Origin: Methylotuvimicrobium buryatense 5G
GTDB lineage: Bacteria > Pseudomonadota > Gammaproteobacteria > Methylococcales > Methylomonadaceae
Reading direction: 5' to 3'
DNA length: 64,000 nucleotides
Assembly: GCF_000341735.1 (NCBI RefSeq)
Contig: NZ_KB455575.1
Coordinates: 2,057,819 to 2,121,818, forward strand
The notes beneath the pieces were generated by a model. It was not told the DNA's origin. It searched no databases and saw only the letters and a list, made by a program, of their open reading frames with translations. Below, in pieces: positions 27,624 through 39,558 of the stretch. The stretch's first letter is position 1. Each line of letters opens with the position of its first letter. Made by a program: the position numbers and the translations under genes.

Positions 27624-28634
27624 ATGCATAATGTCACTTTGATTAAAGGTGATGGTATCGGTCCTTCCATTATGGACCAAGCGGTTAAAATCATCGATGC
27701 TTCCGGCGCCAAAATTCATTGGGAAGAAGCCGATGCCGGCATGGCCGCGTTTAATAAATTCGGCACACCGATTCCCGATGCGACACTTGAGTCGATCGAT
27801 AGGAACCGAGTGGCTTTTAAGGGACCTCTGACAACAGCGGTCAGCGAAGGCTTTAGAAGCATCAATGTCGAATTGCGTAAGAAATACGATCTTTATGCGA
27901 ATGTGCGTCCGGCGAAAAGTTGGGCCGGCGTTCAGACTCGTTACAGCGATATCGATATCGTGATCGTTAGGGAAAATACCGAAGGATTGTATGCCGGACT
28001 CGAGCATTATCTCACCAGCAAAAGAGATATTGCCGAAAGTCTGGCCGTCGTAACCCGCCACGGTTCCGAGCGTATCGTCGAATATGCCTTCAAATACGCG
28101 AGGGACAATAACCGCAAGAAAGTTACGGTCTGCCATAAGGCCAATATTTTGAAATACACGCAAGGCCTGTTCTTGGAAACGGCAAAGGAAGTCGCCGCGC
28201 GTTATCCCGATATCGAATTCGATAGCAAGATCATCGATGCAACCTGCATGCACATGGTAATGAATCCGCAACAATTCGATGTGGTAGTGACGACGAATAT
28301 GTTCGGCGATATTTTATCTGATTTGACCGCCGGCTTAGTCGGCGGTCTCGGTTTGATTCCGGGGGCGAACATCGGTGCCGATGCAGCCTTGTTCGAAGCA
28401 GTTCACGGTAGCGCGCCGGATATTGCCGATAAGAATATCGCAAATCCGACGGCCGTGATCATGGCAGGAGTCATGATGTTGGATCACTTGCATGAACATG
28501 AGGCGGCTAACAAAGTTAAAACGGCTTTGGAGAAAGTCATTGCCGAAGGCAAATATGTCACACCTGATCTGAATTCCAATGCCGGTGTCGGCACCGATGT
28601 CATGGGGCAGGCGATCATCGACGCGATGGCATAA
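27624..28634 (+). CDS. Isocitrate dehydrogenase, NAD-type
   Basis: A 336-residue member of the isocitrate/isopropylmalate dehydrogenase family. VTLIKGDGIGPSIMDQAVKI opens the protein. RENTEGLYAGLEHYL and the DATCMHMVMNPQQFDVVVTTNMFGDILSD segment carry substrate- and metal-binding residues. GSAPDIADKNIANPTAVIMAG is the cofactor-end text of NAD-type enzymes, and the short length fits them better than the 416-residue NADP form of E. coli. aconitase B and a citrate synthase follow on the same strand, supporting the TCA assignment over homoisocitrate or isopropylmalate dehydrogenase. Confidence 0.9.
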   Translation: MHNVTLIKGDGIGPSIMDQAVKIIDASGAKIHWEEADAGMAAFNKFGTPIPDATLESIDRNRVAFKGPLTTAVSEGFRSINVELRKKYDLYANVRPAKSWAGVQTRYSDIDIVIVRENTEGLYAGLEHYLTSKRDIAESLAVVTRHGSERIVEYAFKYARDNNRKKVTVCHKANILKYTQGLFLETAKEVAARYPDIEFDSKIIDATCMHMVMNPQQFDVVVTTNMFGDILSDLTAGLVGGLGLIPGANIGADAALFEAVHGSAPDIADKNIANPTAVIMAGVMMLDHLHEHEAANKVKTALEKVIAEGKYVTPDLNSNAGVGTDVMGQAIIDAMA

Positions 28635-28756
28635 ACCTTAATCGCAAGTCGGACTAATCCTGAAACAAGGATCGTTGATGGATGATGCCGAGGGCTTTTG
28701 AGTCAAGATTATGGTCGGCGTTGGGTTGCAAAAATTCATCCAACCCAATCCTCATT

Positions 28757-28917
28757 TATACCTATCGCACTTCAAGTTTCGGCATTAGCGTATGGAGGTG
28801 TCGGGGTGTTCGGCAAGGGCTTTGACAGCATGGATACTGTTATAGAACCTACATGGACGTATTCACGGCGTCCTTTGACGGGCACCCCGGCGCCGAAATT
28901 TGACTAGTAAAGGTTAT
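28757..28917 (+). repeat. Family A repeat, full length
   Basis: It runs TATACCTATCGCACTTC to TTTGACTAGTAAAGGTTAT, about 161 bp, in the 344-base gap between the isocitrate dehydrogenase and acnB genes. Apart from this and a short acnB leader I see nothing in the gap. Confidence 0.85.
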
Positions 28918-28978
28918 TCGATCACTTATACGAATAGCCCTGCCGTTTACCAAATTAACTGATTTTTAAGGTTTCACT

Positions 28979-31549
28979 ATGTTGCAAGAATACCGTAAAC
29001 ATGTCGAGGAACGAGCTGCCGAAGGCGTCGTTCCCAAACCGTTGAATGCCGAGCAAGTTGCGAGCCTCGTCGAATTGATCAAAAATCCGCCGGCCGGAGA
29101 GGAAGCATTTCTGCTGGATTTGTTGGCAAACCGCATTCCGGCCGGCGTCGACGAAGCCGCCTATGTCAAGGCCGGATTTCTCACGGCAATCGCAAAGGCT
29201 GAAGTCGTGTCGCCCATATTGACGCGGGAAGAAGCGGCCGAGTTATTAGGCACGATGCTCGGCGGCTACAATGTCGCGCCGTTGATCGAATTGCTCGATA
29301 GCGCCGAGCTGGCGCCGATTGCCGCAAAAGGACTTTCGCACACCCTGTTGGTCTTCGATGCCTTCCACGATGTCCAGGAAAAAGCCGATGCCGGTAATGC
29401 CTTCGCGAAACAGGTCTTGAATTCTTGGGCAGAAGCCGAATGGTTCACGAGCAAACCCAAAGTCCCCGAAAAACTGACCGTGACCGTGTTTAAGGTCGTC
29501 GGAGAAACCAATACCGACGATCTGTCGCCGGCGCCCGATGCTTGGTCTCGTCCGGACATCCCTTTGCATGCTAAGGCAATGCTGAAAATGCCGCGCGAAG
29601 GCATCACCAATGCCGAACGACAAATCGAGGAACTGAAGCAAAAAGGCTTTCCGGTCGCCTATGTCGGTGATGTTGTCGGCACAGGGTCGTCGCGAAAATC
29701 GGCGACTAACTCGGTGCTATGGTTTACCGGACGCGACATCCCTTATGTGCCGAACAAGCGCGAAGGCGGTGTTTGTATCGGCGGCAAGATCGCGCCGATC
29801 TTTTTCAACACGATGGAAGACTCGGGAGCGTTGCCTTTCGAATGCGATGTTAGCAACATGGATATGGGTGATGTCATCGATATTTATCCTTATCTTGGCG
29901 TGGTTAAACGGCATGATAGTGAAGAGGTGATTGCCGAGTTTTCATTGAAAACCGATGTGATACTCGATGAAGTCAGAGCGGGCGGGCGCATTCCTTTGAT
30001 CATCGGTCGCGGCTTGACCGATCGCGCGCGTAAGGCTTTGGACTTGAAGCCATCGACTGTGTTCAAACGTCCGGTCGATCCGGCCGATTCCGGCAAAGGC
30101 TTTACACTCGCGCAAAAAATCGTCGGCAAAGCTTGCGGCGTTAAGGGTATTAGGCCTGATAATTACTGCGAACCGCATATGACGACGGTGGGTTCTCAGG
30201 ATACCACCGGGCCGATGACGCGCGACGAATTGAAGGATTTGGCTTGTCTCGGTTTTTCGGCCGATCTGGTTCTGCAATCGTTTTGCCATACCGCGGCCTA
30301 TCCGAAACCGGTCGACGTCGAAATGCAGCATACCTTGCCCGATTTCATCATGAATCGCGGCGGCGTGTCATTGCGGCCCGGCGACGGTATCATTCATTCC
30401 TGGCTGAACCGCATGCTGCTGCCCGATACAGTGGGAACCGGCGGCGATTCGCATACGCGTTTCCCGATCGGCATTTCGTTTCCGGCCGGCTCCGGGTTGG
30501 TTGCGTTCGCGGCGGCAACCGGCGTGATGCCGCTCGATATGCCGGAGTCGGTGCTGGTGCGTTTTACCGGCGAAATGCAGCCAGGCATCACGTTACGCGA
30601 TCTGGTCAATGCGATTCCGTATGCGGCGATTCAAAAAGGCTTGTTAACGGTCGAAAAGAAAGGCAAGAAAAACGTTTTTTCGGGCCGGATTCTCGAAATC
30701 GAAGGTTTGCCTGATTTGAAGGTCGAGCAGGCCTTCGAGCTGTCGGATGCGTCGGCCGAGCGTTCTGCCGGCGGATGCACGATTCGGTTGAGCGAAGCGC
30801 CGATCCGCGAATATCTCAATTCGAATATCACGCTGCTCAAATGGATGTTGTCGGAAGGCTACGGCGATGCGCGCACGATCAGTCGCCGCATCAAGGCGAT
30901 GGAAGAGTGGCTGGCAAATCCCGTGTTGCTCGAACCCGATGCCGATGCCGAATATTTCGAAACGATCGAAATCGATATGTCCGAAATCAAAGAACCGCTG
31001 CTCGCGTGCCCGAACGACCCGGACGATGTCAAGCCGTTGTCGGAAGTCGCCGGCACTAAAATCGATGAGGTGTTTGTCGGTTCCTGCATGACCAATATCG
31101 GCCATTTCCGTGCGGCCGGCAAATTGCTCGATAAGCATAAGGAGCAATTGCCGACCAAGCTCTGGATGTCGCCGCCGACTAAAATGGATCAGTCGCAGCT
31201 GACCGAGGAAGGTTATTACGGTATCTTCGGCCGTTCCGGCGCACGAATGGAAATGCCGGGCTGTTCGCTGTGTATGGGCAATCAGGCGCGAGTCGCCGAC
31301 AATGCGACTGTCGTGTCGACATCGACACGAAACTTCCCGAACCGCTTGGGTAACGGCGCCAATGTGTTTCTGGCATCGGCCGAATTAGCGGCAGTATGTT
31401 CGATTCTCGGCAAGATTCCGACTATGGATGAGTACATGCAATACGCGCAAACGATCGACGAAACTGCGGATGATACCTATCGGTACTTGAATTTCGATCG
31501 GCTTGACAGCTACCGGGAAAAAGCTGAAACGGTTGAATTGAGCGATTAA
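28979..31549 (+). CDS. acnB: Aconitate hydratase B
   Basis: AcnB interconverts citrate and isocitrate with a [4Fe-4S] cluster. The 856-residue protein has the AcnB-specific N-terminal HEAT-like region ([15 protein letters not shown]), the swivel domain ([21 protein letters not shown]), and the cluster-binding region with [15 protein letters not shown] and [14 protein letters not shown] supplying the cysteines. It lies between isocitrate dehydrogenase and the second citrate synthase. An AAGG element near the ATG is a modest ribosome-binding site. Confidence 0.97.
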   Translation: MLQEYRKHVEERAAEGVVPKPLNAEQVASLVELIKNPPAGEEAFLLDLLANRIPAGVDEAAYVKAGFLTAIAKAEVVSPILTREEAAELLGTMLGGYNVAPLIELLDSAELAPIAAKGLSHTLLVFDAFHDVQEKADAGNAFAKQVLNSWAEAEWFTSKPKVPEKLTVTVFKVVGETNTDDLSPAPDAWSRPDIPLHAKAMLKMPREGITNAERQIEELKQKGFPVAYVGDVVGTGSSRKSATNSVLWFTGRDIPYVPNKREGGVCIGGKIAPIFFNTMEDSGALPFECDVSNMDMGDVIDIYPYLGVVKRHDSEEVIAEFSLKTDVILDEVRAGGRIPLIIGRGLTDRARKALDLKPSTVFKRPVDPADSGKGFTLAQKIVGKACGVKGIRPDNYCEPHMTTVGSQDTTGPMTRDELKDLACLGFSADLVLQSFCHTAAYPKPVDVEMQHTLPDFIMNRGGVSLRPGDGIIHSWLNRMLLPDTVGTGGDSHTRFPIGISFPAGSGLVAFAAATGVMPLDMPESVLVRFTGEMQPGITLRDLVNAIPYAAIQKGLLTVEKKGKKNVFSGRILEIEGLPDLKVEQAFELSDASAERSAGGCTIRLSEAPIREYLNSNITLLKWMLSEGYGDARTISRRIKAMEEWLANPVLLEPDADAEYFETIEIDMSEIKEPLLACPNDPDDVKPLSEVAGTKIDEVFVGSCMTNIGHFRAAGKLLDKHKEQLPTKLWMSPPTKMDQSQLTEEGYYGIFGRSGARMEMPGCSLCMGNQARVADNATVVSTSTRNFPNRLGNGANVFLASAELAAVCSILGKIPTMDEYMQYAQTIDETADDTYRYLNFDRLDSYREKAETVELSD

Positions 31550-31753
31550 GTTTTAATTAAGATTTGGTCTAAAATTACTTCCTCCAAATGGTTTCCACGC
31601 CCCGCGTGGGAGCCTAGATAGGGACGCTTCGGCGTCCCAAATCGGTCTGCGATGTCAGCGCACTGGTTACTCCTTGGCTCGACATTTATATCGAGCTTTT
31701 ATCCTCACAGATTCTTTGTTAAAACCGACAAGGAAAATTAACAGGCGATCATC

Positions 31754-33061
31754 ATGTCAAAAGATACCTTAACAATTACAGACAATTCGACCGGAAAGGA
31801 AGTCGAATATCCATTGCTGAAAGGTACCCTCGGAAACCCTACTGTCGATGTTAGGGCACTGAAAAACGATCTGGGTTATTTTACGTTCGATCCCGGTTTT
31901 GTATCGACTGCAAGTTGTAAAAGTGCAATTACTTACATCGATGGAGAACAAGGCATCTTGCTGTATCGCGGGTATCCCATTGAGGAATTGGCTGAAAACT
32001 GCAGCTTTTTGGAAGTAGCTTATCTATTGATTCATGGCGAATTGCCGAACGAGCAAGAACTTAATCATTTTAAATTCGAGATTGACGACAGAGCCGTATT
32101 ACACGAATCTCTGCGCGTTTTTTTCGACGGATTTCATTACGATGCCCATCCTATGGCGATGATGGTCGGTGTCGTCGGTTCGTTATCGGCGTTCTATCAT
32201 AGCGACTTGGATGTTACCGATCCGGATAATCGCTACATTTGCGCGACCCGAATGATTGCAAAGATTCCGGCCATTGCTGCTGCTTGTTACAGGCATTCAA
32301 TCGGCGCGCCGTTCGTTTATCCCCGTGTCGATTTGGATTATTGTGAGAATTTTTTAAATATGATGTTCTCGCGTCCGGAAAAACGTTTTTTAGAACAAGC
32401 GCGTGCGATTGATGAAACTGCTGTAAAAGCATTGAATCTATTGTTCATTTTGCATGCCGATCACGAGCAAAACGCAAGCACGTCGACGGTTCGACTGGCC
32501 GGAAGTACAGGCGCCAATCCTTATGCCTGCATAGCGGCCGGTATTGCTGCATTGTGGGGGCCCGCGCATGGTGGCGCGAATGAGGCGGTGTTGAGCATGC
32601 TTAAGGAAATCGGTACGGTGGAGCGGATACCGGAATACATCGCCAAAGCAAAGGATAAGGATGATCCGTTCCGCTTGATGGGCTTCGGTCACCGTGTTTA
32701 TAAAAATTTCGATCCGCGCGCAACGATTATTCGTCAAACCTGTCATGACGTGTTGAGAAAATCTTGCCAGCCCGACCCGCTTTTCGATTTGGCGATGGCA
32801 TTGGAAGAATATGCCTTGCAAGATGATTATTTCATCGAGAAAAAACTCTATCCCAATGTCGATTTTTATTCCGGCATCATCTACAAAGCGCTAGGTATTC
32901 CAGTCGATATGTTTACCGTGATGTTCGCAATAGCACGCACTGCCGGATGGGTCGCGCATTGGCTGGAAATGACCGCGGACACCGGCAATGTTATCGGTCG
33001 ACCTAGGCAATTATATGTCGGTCCTCCGCAGAGGGAATTTATGCCTTTGCATAGACGTTAG
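31754..33061 (+). CDS. gltA: Citrate synthase, copy 2
   Basis: A 435-residue type II citrate synthase with [36 protein letters not shown] and [18 protein letters not shown]. It is the second copy in the window, lying 204 bases after acnB in an isocitrate dehydrogenase-acnB-gltA order, so it is the more likely housekeeping TCA enzyme. The copy at 10736 sits with pyruvate-supplying genes. The gap from acnB holds a hairpin repeat (GGGACGCTTCGGCGTCCC near 31621), so it may have its own promoter. Confidence 0.96.
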   Translation: MSKDTLTITDNSTGKEVEYPLLKGTLGNPTVDVRALKNDLGYFTFDPGFVSTASCKSAITYIDGEQGILLYRGYPIEELAENCSFLEVAYLLIHGELPNEQELNHFKFEIDDRAVLHESLRVFFDGFHYDAHPMAMMVGVVGSLSAFYHSDLDVTDPDNRYICATRMIAKIPAIAAACYRHSIGAPFVYPRVDLDYCENFLNMMFSRPEKRFLEQARAIDETAVKALNLLFILHADHEQNASTSTVRLAGSTGANPYACIAAGIAALWGPAHGGANEAVLSMLKEIGTVERIPEYIAKAKDKDDPFRLMGFGHRVYKNFDPRATIIRQTCHDVLRKSCQPDPLFDLAMALEEYALQDDYFIEKKLYPNVDFYSGIIYKALGIPVDMFTVMFAIARTAGWVAHWLEMTADTGNVIGRPRQLYVGPPQREFMPLHRR

Positions 33062-33073
33062 GATTTCGCGATA

Positions 33074-33322
33074 AATATACTCATCGTAGATCAAAATTCG
33101 GCACCGGGGGCCCGTCAAAGGACGCCGTGAATACGTCCATGCAGGCTCGACGGCAGCTCGACCGCCAAGGATGGCGTGAATGCAGATTTTGCATTACGCC
33201 AAGGATGGCGTGTAGTAGGGCAATGCAGGAGCAATTGCCGAGGAGCAAAAACCTGCCCTGCTGCCGACATCCTCGCCAAGCATACCCCACACCCTTTTTG
33301 ATCTCCAATTTGGGAATTGCTG
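33074..33322 (-). repeat. Hybrid family A / family B repeat
   Basis: The left part (TATACTCATCGTAGATCAAA, GACGCCGTGAATACGTCC) is family A. From about 33150 it continues as family B (GCATTACGCCAAGGATGGCG) to the B right end TTTGGGAATTGCTG. The junction suggests recombination between two copies or decay of a nested insertion. It fills most of the 337-base gap before coaD. Confidence 0.75.
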
Positions 33323-33398
33323 GGGAAAACACAAACAGATGAAAAAATCCCCTTAAAACGTTATAATCCGCTACTTTTTTCATCGTTTTGGCTTAATC

Positions 33399-34132
<734 letters not shown>

Positions 34133-34230
34133 AGTACGCGCCGCGTAAACCTTTCGGGCTACTCCTTTATACTCAAAAATTGACTAACTTTTTTAGTCTT
34201 AGACGGTTTTTCAATCAAAAGGGAGTAAGC

Positions 34231-35745
34231 ATGCCGCAAATACGACTGACCACGCTTAACGCCCGATACATCCATAGCGCATTCGGGCTGCGCTATCTCT
34301 ACGCCAATTTGGGAGAGCTGAAAAGCGAAACCGAAATACTCGAATTCGGCATACAAGACAGGCCGATCGACATCGTCGAAAAGCTTTTGCAGCATCGCCC
34401 GAAAATCATCGGTTTCGGCGTCTATATTTGGAATGTCGCCGAAATCGGCTCGACCGTGGCATTGCTCAAACAAGTCGCGCCGGAAATCGTCGTGATCCTG
34501 GGCGGACCTGAAGTCAGTCATCCGCCCGATTTGCCTCCTGTCGCCGAGTTGGCCGACTACATCGTCACCGGCGTCGGCGAAATCAGTTTTCGCGCATTAT
34601 GCGAAAAAATTCTAAACGGCGAAGCGCCCGACGAAAAAATCATAACCGGCGTCGAATCGCCGCTGGAAAGTTTGGCATCGCCTTATCTCTATTACAACGA
34701 CGAAGACGTTCGTAACCGTATCGTCTATGTCGAAGCCTCCCGGGGCTGTCCGTTCAAATGCGAGTTTTGTCTCTCGGCACTCGATGTCACGGCCAAGCCT
34801 TTTGCATTGGATCGCTTCTTGGACGAAATGGAGGTGTTGTATCGGCGCGGCGTTCGGCATTTCAAATTCATCGACCGGACCTTTAATTTAAAAATCGCCG
34901 CCAGCGTTGCAATATTGGAATTTTTTCTCGAGCGCATGAGCGACGACTTGTTTTTGCATTTCGAAGTGATACCGGATCATTTGCCGGACCGGCTCAAACA
35001 AACGCTCGAGAAATTTCCGCCCGCAACGCTGCAATTCGAAGTCGGTGTGCAAACTTTCGACCCTGCCATCCAGCAATTGATCAGTCGCCGCCAGGATAAC
35101 GAAAAAACAAAAGCAAACCTGCGATGGCTCAAGTCAAACACCCACGCGCACATCCATGCCGACCTGATTTTCGGTCTGCCTGGCGATACGCTGGCCAATT
35201 TCGCGGCCAGTTTCAACCAATTAGCGGCATTACAGCCACATGAAATACAATTGGGTATCTTAAAGCGCTTGCGCGGTGCGCCGCTCAATCGGCATAACGA
35301 AACCTACCGGATGCGTTACAACCCGGAGCCGCCTTACAACATCCTCAGCACCCGCGATATCGGGTTTAACGATATGCAGCGCATCAACCGCTTCGCGCGC
35401 TATTGGGACATGATCGGAAATTCCGGTCGCTTTGCCGAAACCTTGCCGTTGATACTGGCCGATGCGCCTTTCGAACGCTTCTTGCAATTAAGCGATGCCC
35501 TATACGAACTCAGCGGTAGCACCTGGAAGATAGCGCTACGACGCATGTTCGACCTGCTCTATCGGGTCATGACGGAATTCTTGGCGATTCCTACGGTTGA
35601 AGCGATACACATTCTCGAAGCGGATTACCGAAAAACCGGCGAAAAAGGGCTGCCGTCATTCATGAAAACAGAAGGTTATGAAACAAGTAAGCCCTCTCGC
35701 CAAGGCCAAGCGAATAAGCGTCAGCAAGCATTCGGTCACTCGTAG
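34231..35745 (+). CDS. B12-binding-domain radical SAM protein (DUF4080-type)
   Basis: From the ATG at 34231 (GGGAG site just upstream) the protein has 504 residues; the longer frame overlaps the ferredoxin and is rejected. Residues about 1-140 form a cobalamin-binding-like Rossmann domain (IIGFGVYIWN, VVILGGPEVSHPPD). The radical SAM cysteines are C173, C177 and C180 in RGCPFKCEFC. The C-terminal third (LGILKRLRGAPLNRH onward) fits DUF4080. Relatives are often annotated only as B12-binding radical SAM proteins; the substrate is unknown. Confidence 0.88.
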   Translation: MPQIRLTTLNARYIHSAFGLRYLYANLGELKSETEILEFGIQDRPIDIVEKLLQHRPKIIGFGVYIWNVAEIGSTVALLKQVAPEIVVILGGPEVSHPPDLPPVAELADYIVTGVGEISFRALCEKILNGEAPDEKIITGVESPLESLASPYLYYNDEDVRNRIVYVEASRGCPFKCEFCLSALDVTAKPFALDRFLDEMEVLYRRGVRHFKFIDRTFNLKIAASVAILEFFLERMSDDLFLHFEVIPDHLPDRLKQTLEKFPPATLQFEVGVQTFDPAIQQLISRRQDNEKTKANLRWLKSNTHAHIHADLIFGLPGDTLANFAASFNQLAALQPHEIQLGILKRLRGAPLNRHNETYRMRYNPEPPYNILSTRDIGFNDMQRINRFARYWDMIGNSGRFAETLPLILADAPFERFLQLSDALYELSGSTWKIALRRMFDLLYRVMTEFLAIPTVEAIHILEADYRKTGEKGLPSFMKTEGYETSKPSRQGQANKRQQAFGHS

Positions 35746-35818
35746 GGTGCGCGCCCTACCGGCTTTATGTCTAGGCTACTCCCTTTATATTCAAAGAATG
35801 GTTAGCTTTATGAAGGTA

Positions 35819-35966
35819 TGGGGGCTTGGCGGCAGCTCGAGCGCCAAGGATGGCGGTAGTAGGGTAATGCAGGAGCAATTGCCGAGGAGCAAAAATCTGC
35901 CCTGCCGCCGACATCCTCGCCAAGCATACCCCACACCCTTTTCGATCTCCAAATTGGGAATTGCTG
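35819..35966 (-). repeat. Truncated family B element
   Basis: It keeps GGGGCTTGGCGGCAGCTCG through GCAAGCATACCCCACACC to the right end TTGGGAATTGCTG but lacks the other terminal repeat. It lies just 20 bases beyond the rfbB stop. Confidence 0.75.
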
Positions 35967-35985
35967 CAATTAACCCTCAGCAATT

Positions 35986-37053
35986 TCAAAGATTCTGCAA
36001 CCCCAGTCTCTCGCCCCGGTAACTGCCGTCCAAGACATTGGCCCACCAGGCTTTATTATCGAGATACCATTGCACGGTTTTTCGCAGACCGGTTTCGAAG
36101 GTTTCTTGCGGCTCCCAACCCAATTCACGTTTGATTTTACCGGCATCGATCGCATAACGCAGATCATGACCGGGACGGTCTTGCACGAATTGCATCAAAT
36201 TTCGATGCGGCCTGAAATTCGAATCCGGCATTAATTCGTCGAGCACGGCGCAAATCGTTTCGACGACTTCCAGGTTGGTTTTTTCATTGTTGCCGCCGAT
36301 ATTGTAAACCTCGCCGATACGGCCATTTTCGAGCACGGTCTCGATCGCGCGGCAATGGTCTTCGACATACAGCCAATCGCGCACATTCATTCCGGCCCCG
36401 TAAATCGGCAAGGACTTTCCGCTAAGCGCGTTCAAGATCATCAACGGAATGAGTTTTTCCGGGAATTGATAAGGCCCGTAATTATTCGAGCAATTGGTCG
36501 TCAATACCGGAAAATCGTATGTGTGATGATAGGCTCTGACCAAATGATCGGAGGCGGCCTTCGACGCCGAATACGGCGAATTCGGTTGATAAGGCGTTTG
36601 CTCGGTGAATTTGCCTTCCGCGCCCAGCGACCCGTAGACTTCATCGGTCGAGACATGAAGAAACCGAAAATTCTGCCGATCTTCGCTATCGAGTTGCCGC
36701 CAATAAGCCTTCGCTGAATCGAGCAATCCGTATGTGCCGACCACATTGGTCTGAATAAACGCACCGGGATTGTCGATCGAGCGGTCGACATGGCTTTCGG
36801 CCGCGAAATTGACGATGGCATCGGGTTGATAACGCGCCAACAAATAATCGACCAGGCTTTTATCGCCGATCGACCCAAGCACGAAACGGTGATTGTCGTT
36901 ACCGTCCAAATCCGCCAGAGTTTCCAGATTACCGGCGTAGGTCAAGGCATCCAGATTGATGACTTTGACACTGCCTTTTTCCACTAAGCGACGGACGAAA
37001 TTGCCGCCGATGAAACCGGCGCCGCCGGTTACCAAAATCGTTTTGTGTTGCAT
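35986..37053 (-). CDS. rfbB: dTDP-glucose 4,6-dehydratase
   Basis: RfbB converts dTDP-glucose to dTDP-4-keto-6-deoxyglucose in dTDP-rhamnose and related sugar synthesis. The 355-residue SDR has the NAD motif [30 protein letters not shown], the [10 protein letters not shown] segment, and catalytic [12 protein letters not shown]. Its ATG overlaps the stop of the ABC permease gene by one base, so it is translationally coupled to the ABC system. This is an odd place, as no rfbA, rfbC or rfbD is present and the partners are PQQ-oxidation-type genes. Confidence 0.95.
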   Translation of the reverse strand: MQHKTILVTGGAGFIGGNFVRRLVEKGSVKVINLDALTYAGNLETLADLDGNDNHRFVLGSIGDKSLVDYLLARYQPDAIVNFAAESHVDRSIDNPGAFIQTNVVGTYGLLDSAKAYWRQLDSEDRQNFRFLHVSTDEVYGSLGAEGKFTEQTPYQPNSPYSASKAASDHLVRAYHHTYDFPVLTTNCSNNYGPYQFPEKLIPLMILNALSGKSLPIYGAGMNVRDWLYVEDHCRAIETVLENGRIGEVYNIGGNNEKTNLEVVETICAVLDELMPDSNFRPHRNLMQFVQDRPGHDLRYAIDAGKIKRELGWEPQETFETGLRKTVQWYLDNKAWWANVLDGSYRGERLGLQNL

Positions 37054-37859
37054 TAGGCGCCTCCTCCTTTTCGAGTCATCATGCCTTTCGATGGGTTATA
37101 ACCGAGTATGGCCGCTGTCATGAAAATGACAAAGGCCGATAGTGTGTAGATAAAAGCCTCTTGATTGAATTGGTTATACAACGCAAAACGAATCAATTCC
37201 ACCGCTTGCGAAAACGGATTGTACCGAGCGATTTCATGCAGCAATTCGCTGGACTCCTTGATTTTCCAAAGCGGATACAACGCAGTCGACATGAAAAACA
37301 TCGGAAAAATGACGAAATTCATCACGCCGGCAAAGTTTTCCAATTGTTTGATGAACGACGACAGCAATAAGCCCAATGCGCCAAGCATCATTCCGGACAA
37401 CAACAAGGCCGGCAATACCCACAGATAGCCTTCAAGCGGCGCCTCGATCTCATACAGCCAGGCAACGCCGAGAAAGACATAGACTTGCAAGACCGAGACA
37501 GCGGTTCCGGCGATCAGCTTACAAAACAGCAGAAACCAGCGCGGCAGCGGCGCGACCATCAGAATCCGCATACTGCCCATTTCGCGGTCGTAAACCATCG
37601 ACAACGAACTTTGCATGCCGTTGAATAATTGAATCATGCCGATCAGACCGGGCGTGATATACACCTCGTACAGAATATAGGTTTCGTAAGGCGGCGCAAT
37701 CGCGATACCGAGCGCGGCGCGAAACCCCGCCGCGAACACGAACAACCAGAGCAAGGGCCGAACCAAGGCGGAAATAAAACGTTCGCGCTGCTTAACGAAG
37801 CGCAACAATTCGCGGCCGATAATGCCCCACATCGCGCGCCAGTAATGCAATATTCTCAT
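37053..37859 (-). CDS. ABC transporter permease, PQQ-alcohol-oxidation-associated type
   Basis: A 268-residue ABC-2-type permease with six hydrophobic segments. [40 protein letters not shown] and [18 protein letters not shown] are typical of the permease found next to quinoprotein alcohol dehydrogenase systems (PedC-like). It overlaps the ATPase gene by 4 bases and rfbB by one. It probably forms an exporter with the ATPase. The cargo is unknown. Confidence 0.88.
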   Translation of the reverse strand: MRILHYWRAMWGIIGRELLRFVKQRERFISALVRPLLWLFVFAAGFRAALGIAIAPPYETYILYEVYITPGLIGMIQLFNGMQSSLSMVYDREMGSMRILMVAPLPRWFLLFCKLIAGTAVSVLQVYVFLGVAWLYEIEAPLEGYLWVLPALLLSGMMLGALGLLLSSFIKQLENFAGVMNFVIFPMFFMSTALYPLWKIKESSELLHEIARYNPFSQAVELIRFALYNQFNQEAFIYTLSAFVIFMTAAILGYNPSKGMMTRKGGGA

Positions 37860-38593
37860 ACCCGCGCTCCTTGAGTCAGTGCAAAAAACGCCTCGTCGAT
37901 CGACTCTTTGCCGGTCTGTTGCAAAACCTTAGGAATCGCGCCGTTCGCCTTGACTTGGCCTTGATGCAACACGACCAAATGATCGTCCGGATAAATTTCG
38001 TCGATGAGATGCGTCGCCCACAGCACCGATAATTGCCCGTCCTTGACCAATTGATGAACGTGTTCGACGATCGCCTTGCGGCTCGGCACATCGAGTCCGA
38101 CCGTCGGTTCGTCGAGCAGCAGCAGCGATGGCTTATGCAACAAGGCACGGGCAATTTCGACACGCCGCCGGTGCCCGCCGTTGAGTTGCCGTATTTTTTC
38201 GAAACGGCGCTCATACATATCGAATCGCTCCAATTCTTCCTGTATACGCTGTTTCGCCACTTTACGCCTCATGCCGTGCAGAGCCGTGTGGTAACGCAAA
38301 TTCTGCATCACCGTCAGGTCCATATCGAGCGTGGTTTGCTGAAAAACCACGCCCAACATTGCCAATGCCTTGCGCGTTTGTTTCTTGATATCGAAGCCGG
38401 ACAGTTCGATACGTCCGGAACGCGTATCGTAAAGCCTCGTAATTAACGCAAACAAGGTACTTTTTCCGGCGCCGTTCGGTCCGAGCAGAATCGTACATTC
38501 ACCGGGATTTATCGAAAAGCCGACCTTATCCAGAGCTTTCTTGCCGCTGTAGGAAAAACTTAAATCCTCGACGGACAACGCGATCGAATTCAT
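37856..38593 (-). CDS. ABC transporter ATP-binding protein, PQQ-alcohol-oxidation-associated type
   Basis: A 245-residue ATPase. Walker A is GPNGAGKS at 38-45. The ABC signature is the variant LNGGHRRRVEIARALL in place of LSGGQ, and Walker B is LLLLDEPTVGLD. The LNGGH signature is, as I recall, typical of the ATPases of the PQQ-dependent alcohol dehydrogenase ABC set. It overlaps the beta-propeller gene by 4 bases and the permease gene by 4, so all are one translational unit. Confidence 0.9.
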   Translation of the reverse strand: MNSIALSVEDLSFSYSGKKALDKVGFSINPGECTILLGPNGAGKSTLFALITRLYDTRSGRIELSGFDIKKQTRKALAMLGVVFQQTTLDMDLTVMQNLRYHTALHGMRRKVAKQRIQEELERFDMYERRFEKIRQLNGGHRRRVEIARALLHKPSLLLLDEPTVGLDVPSRKAIVEHVHQLVKDGQLSVLWATHLIDEIYPDDHLVVLHQGQVKANGAIPKVLQQTGKESIDEAFFALTQGARV

Positions 38594-39546
38594 GGTTTAG
38601 CAACCACTCCCCAGGGATAGCGCCCTACCCCGACCGATTTGGTGACTTTATGACTAGCCAAGTCGATGATCGAAATATCGTTGCTGACGCCGTTGGTTGT
38701 ATAAAGCCGCTTTTGATCGGGAGAGAACGCCAAATTCCAGACTCTTTCGCCAACCAACAGAAATTTTTCGATCTCGTAAGTTTTGGCATTAATTACCGCA
38801 ACCCGGTTCGCAGGCCCCATTGCGACATAGCCCCAGCGATTGTCCTTATCGATCGCGACGCCGACCGGCTGAATCTTATCGAAAGTCACGCCCGGAACTT
38901 CCAGTTTAATATTCTTGACGATTTGCCGAGTCTCTGCATCGAGTATCGTCAAGGTCCCGGCCATTTCCGACGTCGCCCAAACGAATTTACTGTCGGCGGT
39001 AAAACTCAACGCCCGTGGACGCGGGTCGACTAGCGTGTTATCGACGATCGAGAGACTCTCGGTATCGATCCAGTGCAGCATATTGGTCGTTTCCGAGGCG
39101 CTGATAACCCAACGCCCGTCGGGACTCGCGGCAATGCCTTCCGGCTCGACGCCGACCTTGATTTCCTTGATCGCTTTGCGTTCTTGCACATCGATCACGG
39201 TGACCTGACTGTCGTCCTCATTCGATACATACATACGTCTGCCGTCGGGACTGACCGCAAAGGTCTCGGGATCCTCGCCGGACGGCAATCGTCCAACTTC
39301 CTCAAGCGTTTCGGCATCGATGATTTTAATCGTATCGTCGTCGCTGGTCGCTATGTAAAGGAACTTATTATCGGGGCTGATTGCAATACCGCGAGGTCTT
39401 TGCCCGACCGGTACCGTTTTGGTTAATGTTCCGGCAATCGGATCGACGACGGCCAAGGCATTGTCTTTTTCCAGTGTGACGTAAACCGTTTCGGCGTGGG
39501 CCGTAACGGCAGCGCATAGCGCGACAGTCCATAATATATTTTTCAT
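38590..39546 (-). CDS. Periplasmic beta-propeller protein, PQQ-catabolism-associated
   Basis: A 318-residue protein with a signal peptide (ILWTVALCAAVTAHA) and seven or so YVTN-type blades: repeated PxGIAxSPDxxxxYI units (GQRPRGIAISPDNKFLY, EDPETFAVSPDGRRMY, EPEGIAASPDGRWV and others). Such propellers accompany the ABC genes of quinoprotein systems. It sits between the substrate-binding protein and the ATPase gene. It probably acts in the periplasm as a binding scaffold. Confidence 0.9.
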   Translation of the reverse strand: MKNILWTVALCAAVTAHAETVYVTLEKDNALAVVDPIAGTLTKTVPVGQRPRGIAISPDNKFLYIATSDDDTIKIIDAETLEEVGRLPSGEDPETFAVSPDGRRMYVSNEDDSQVTVIDVQERKAIKEIKVGVEPEGIAASPDGRWVISASETTNMLHWIDTESLSIVDNTLVDPRPRALSFTADSKFVWATSEMAGTLTILDAETRQIVKNIKLEVPGVTFDKIQPVGVAIDKDNRWGYVAMGPANRVAVINAKTYEIEKFLLVGERVWNLAFSPDQKRLYTTNGVSNDISIIDLASHKVTKSVGVGRYPWGVVAKP

Positions 39547-39558
39547 AGTCTCTACCTT

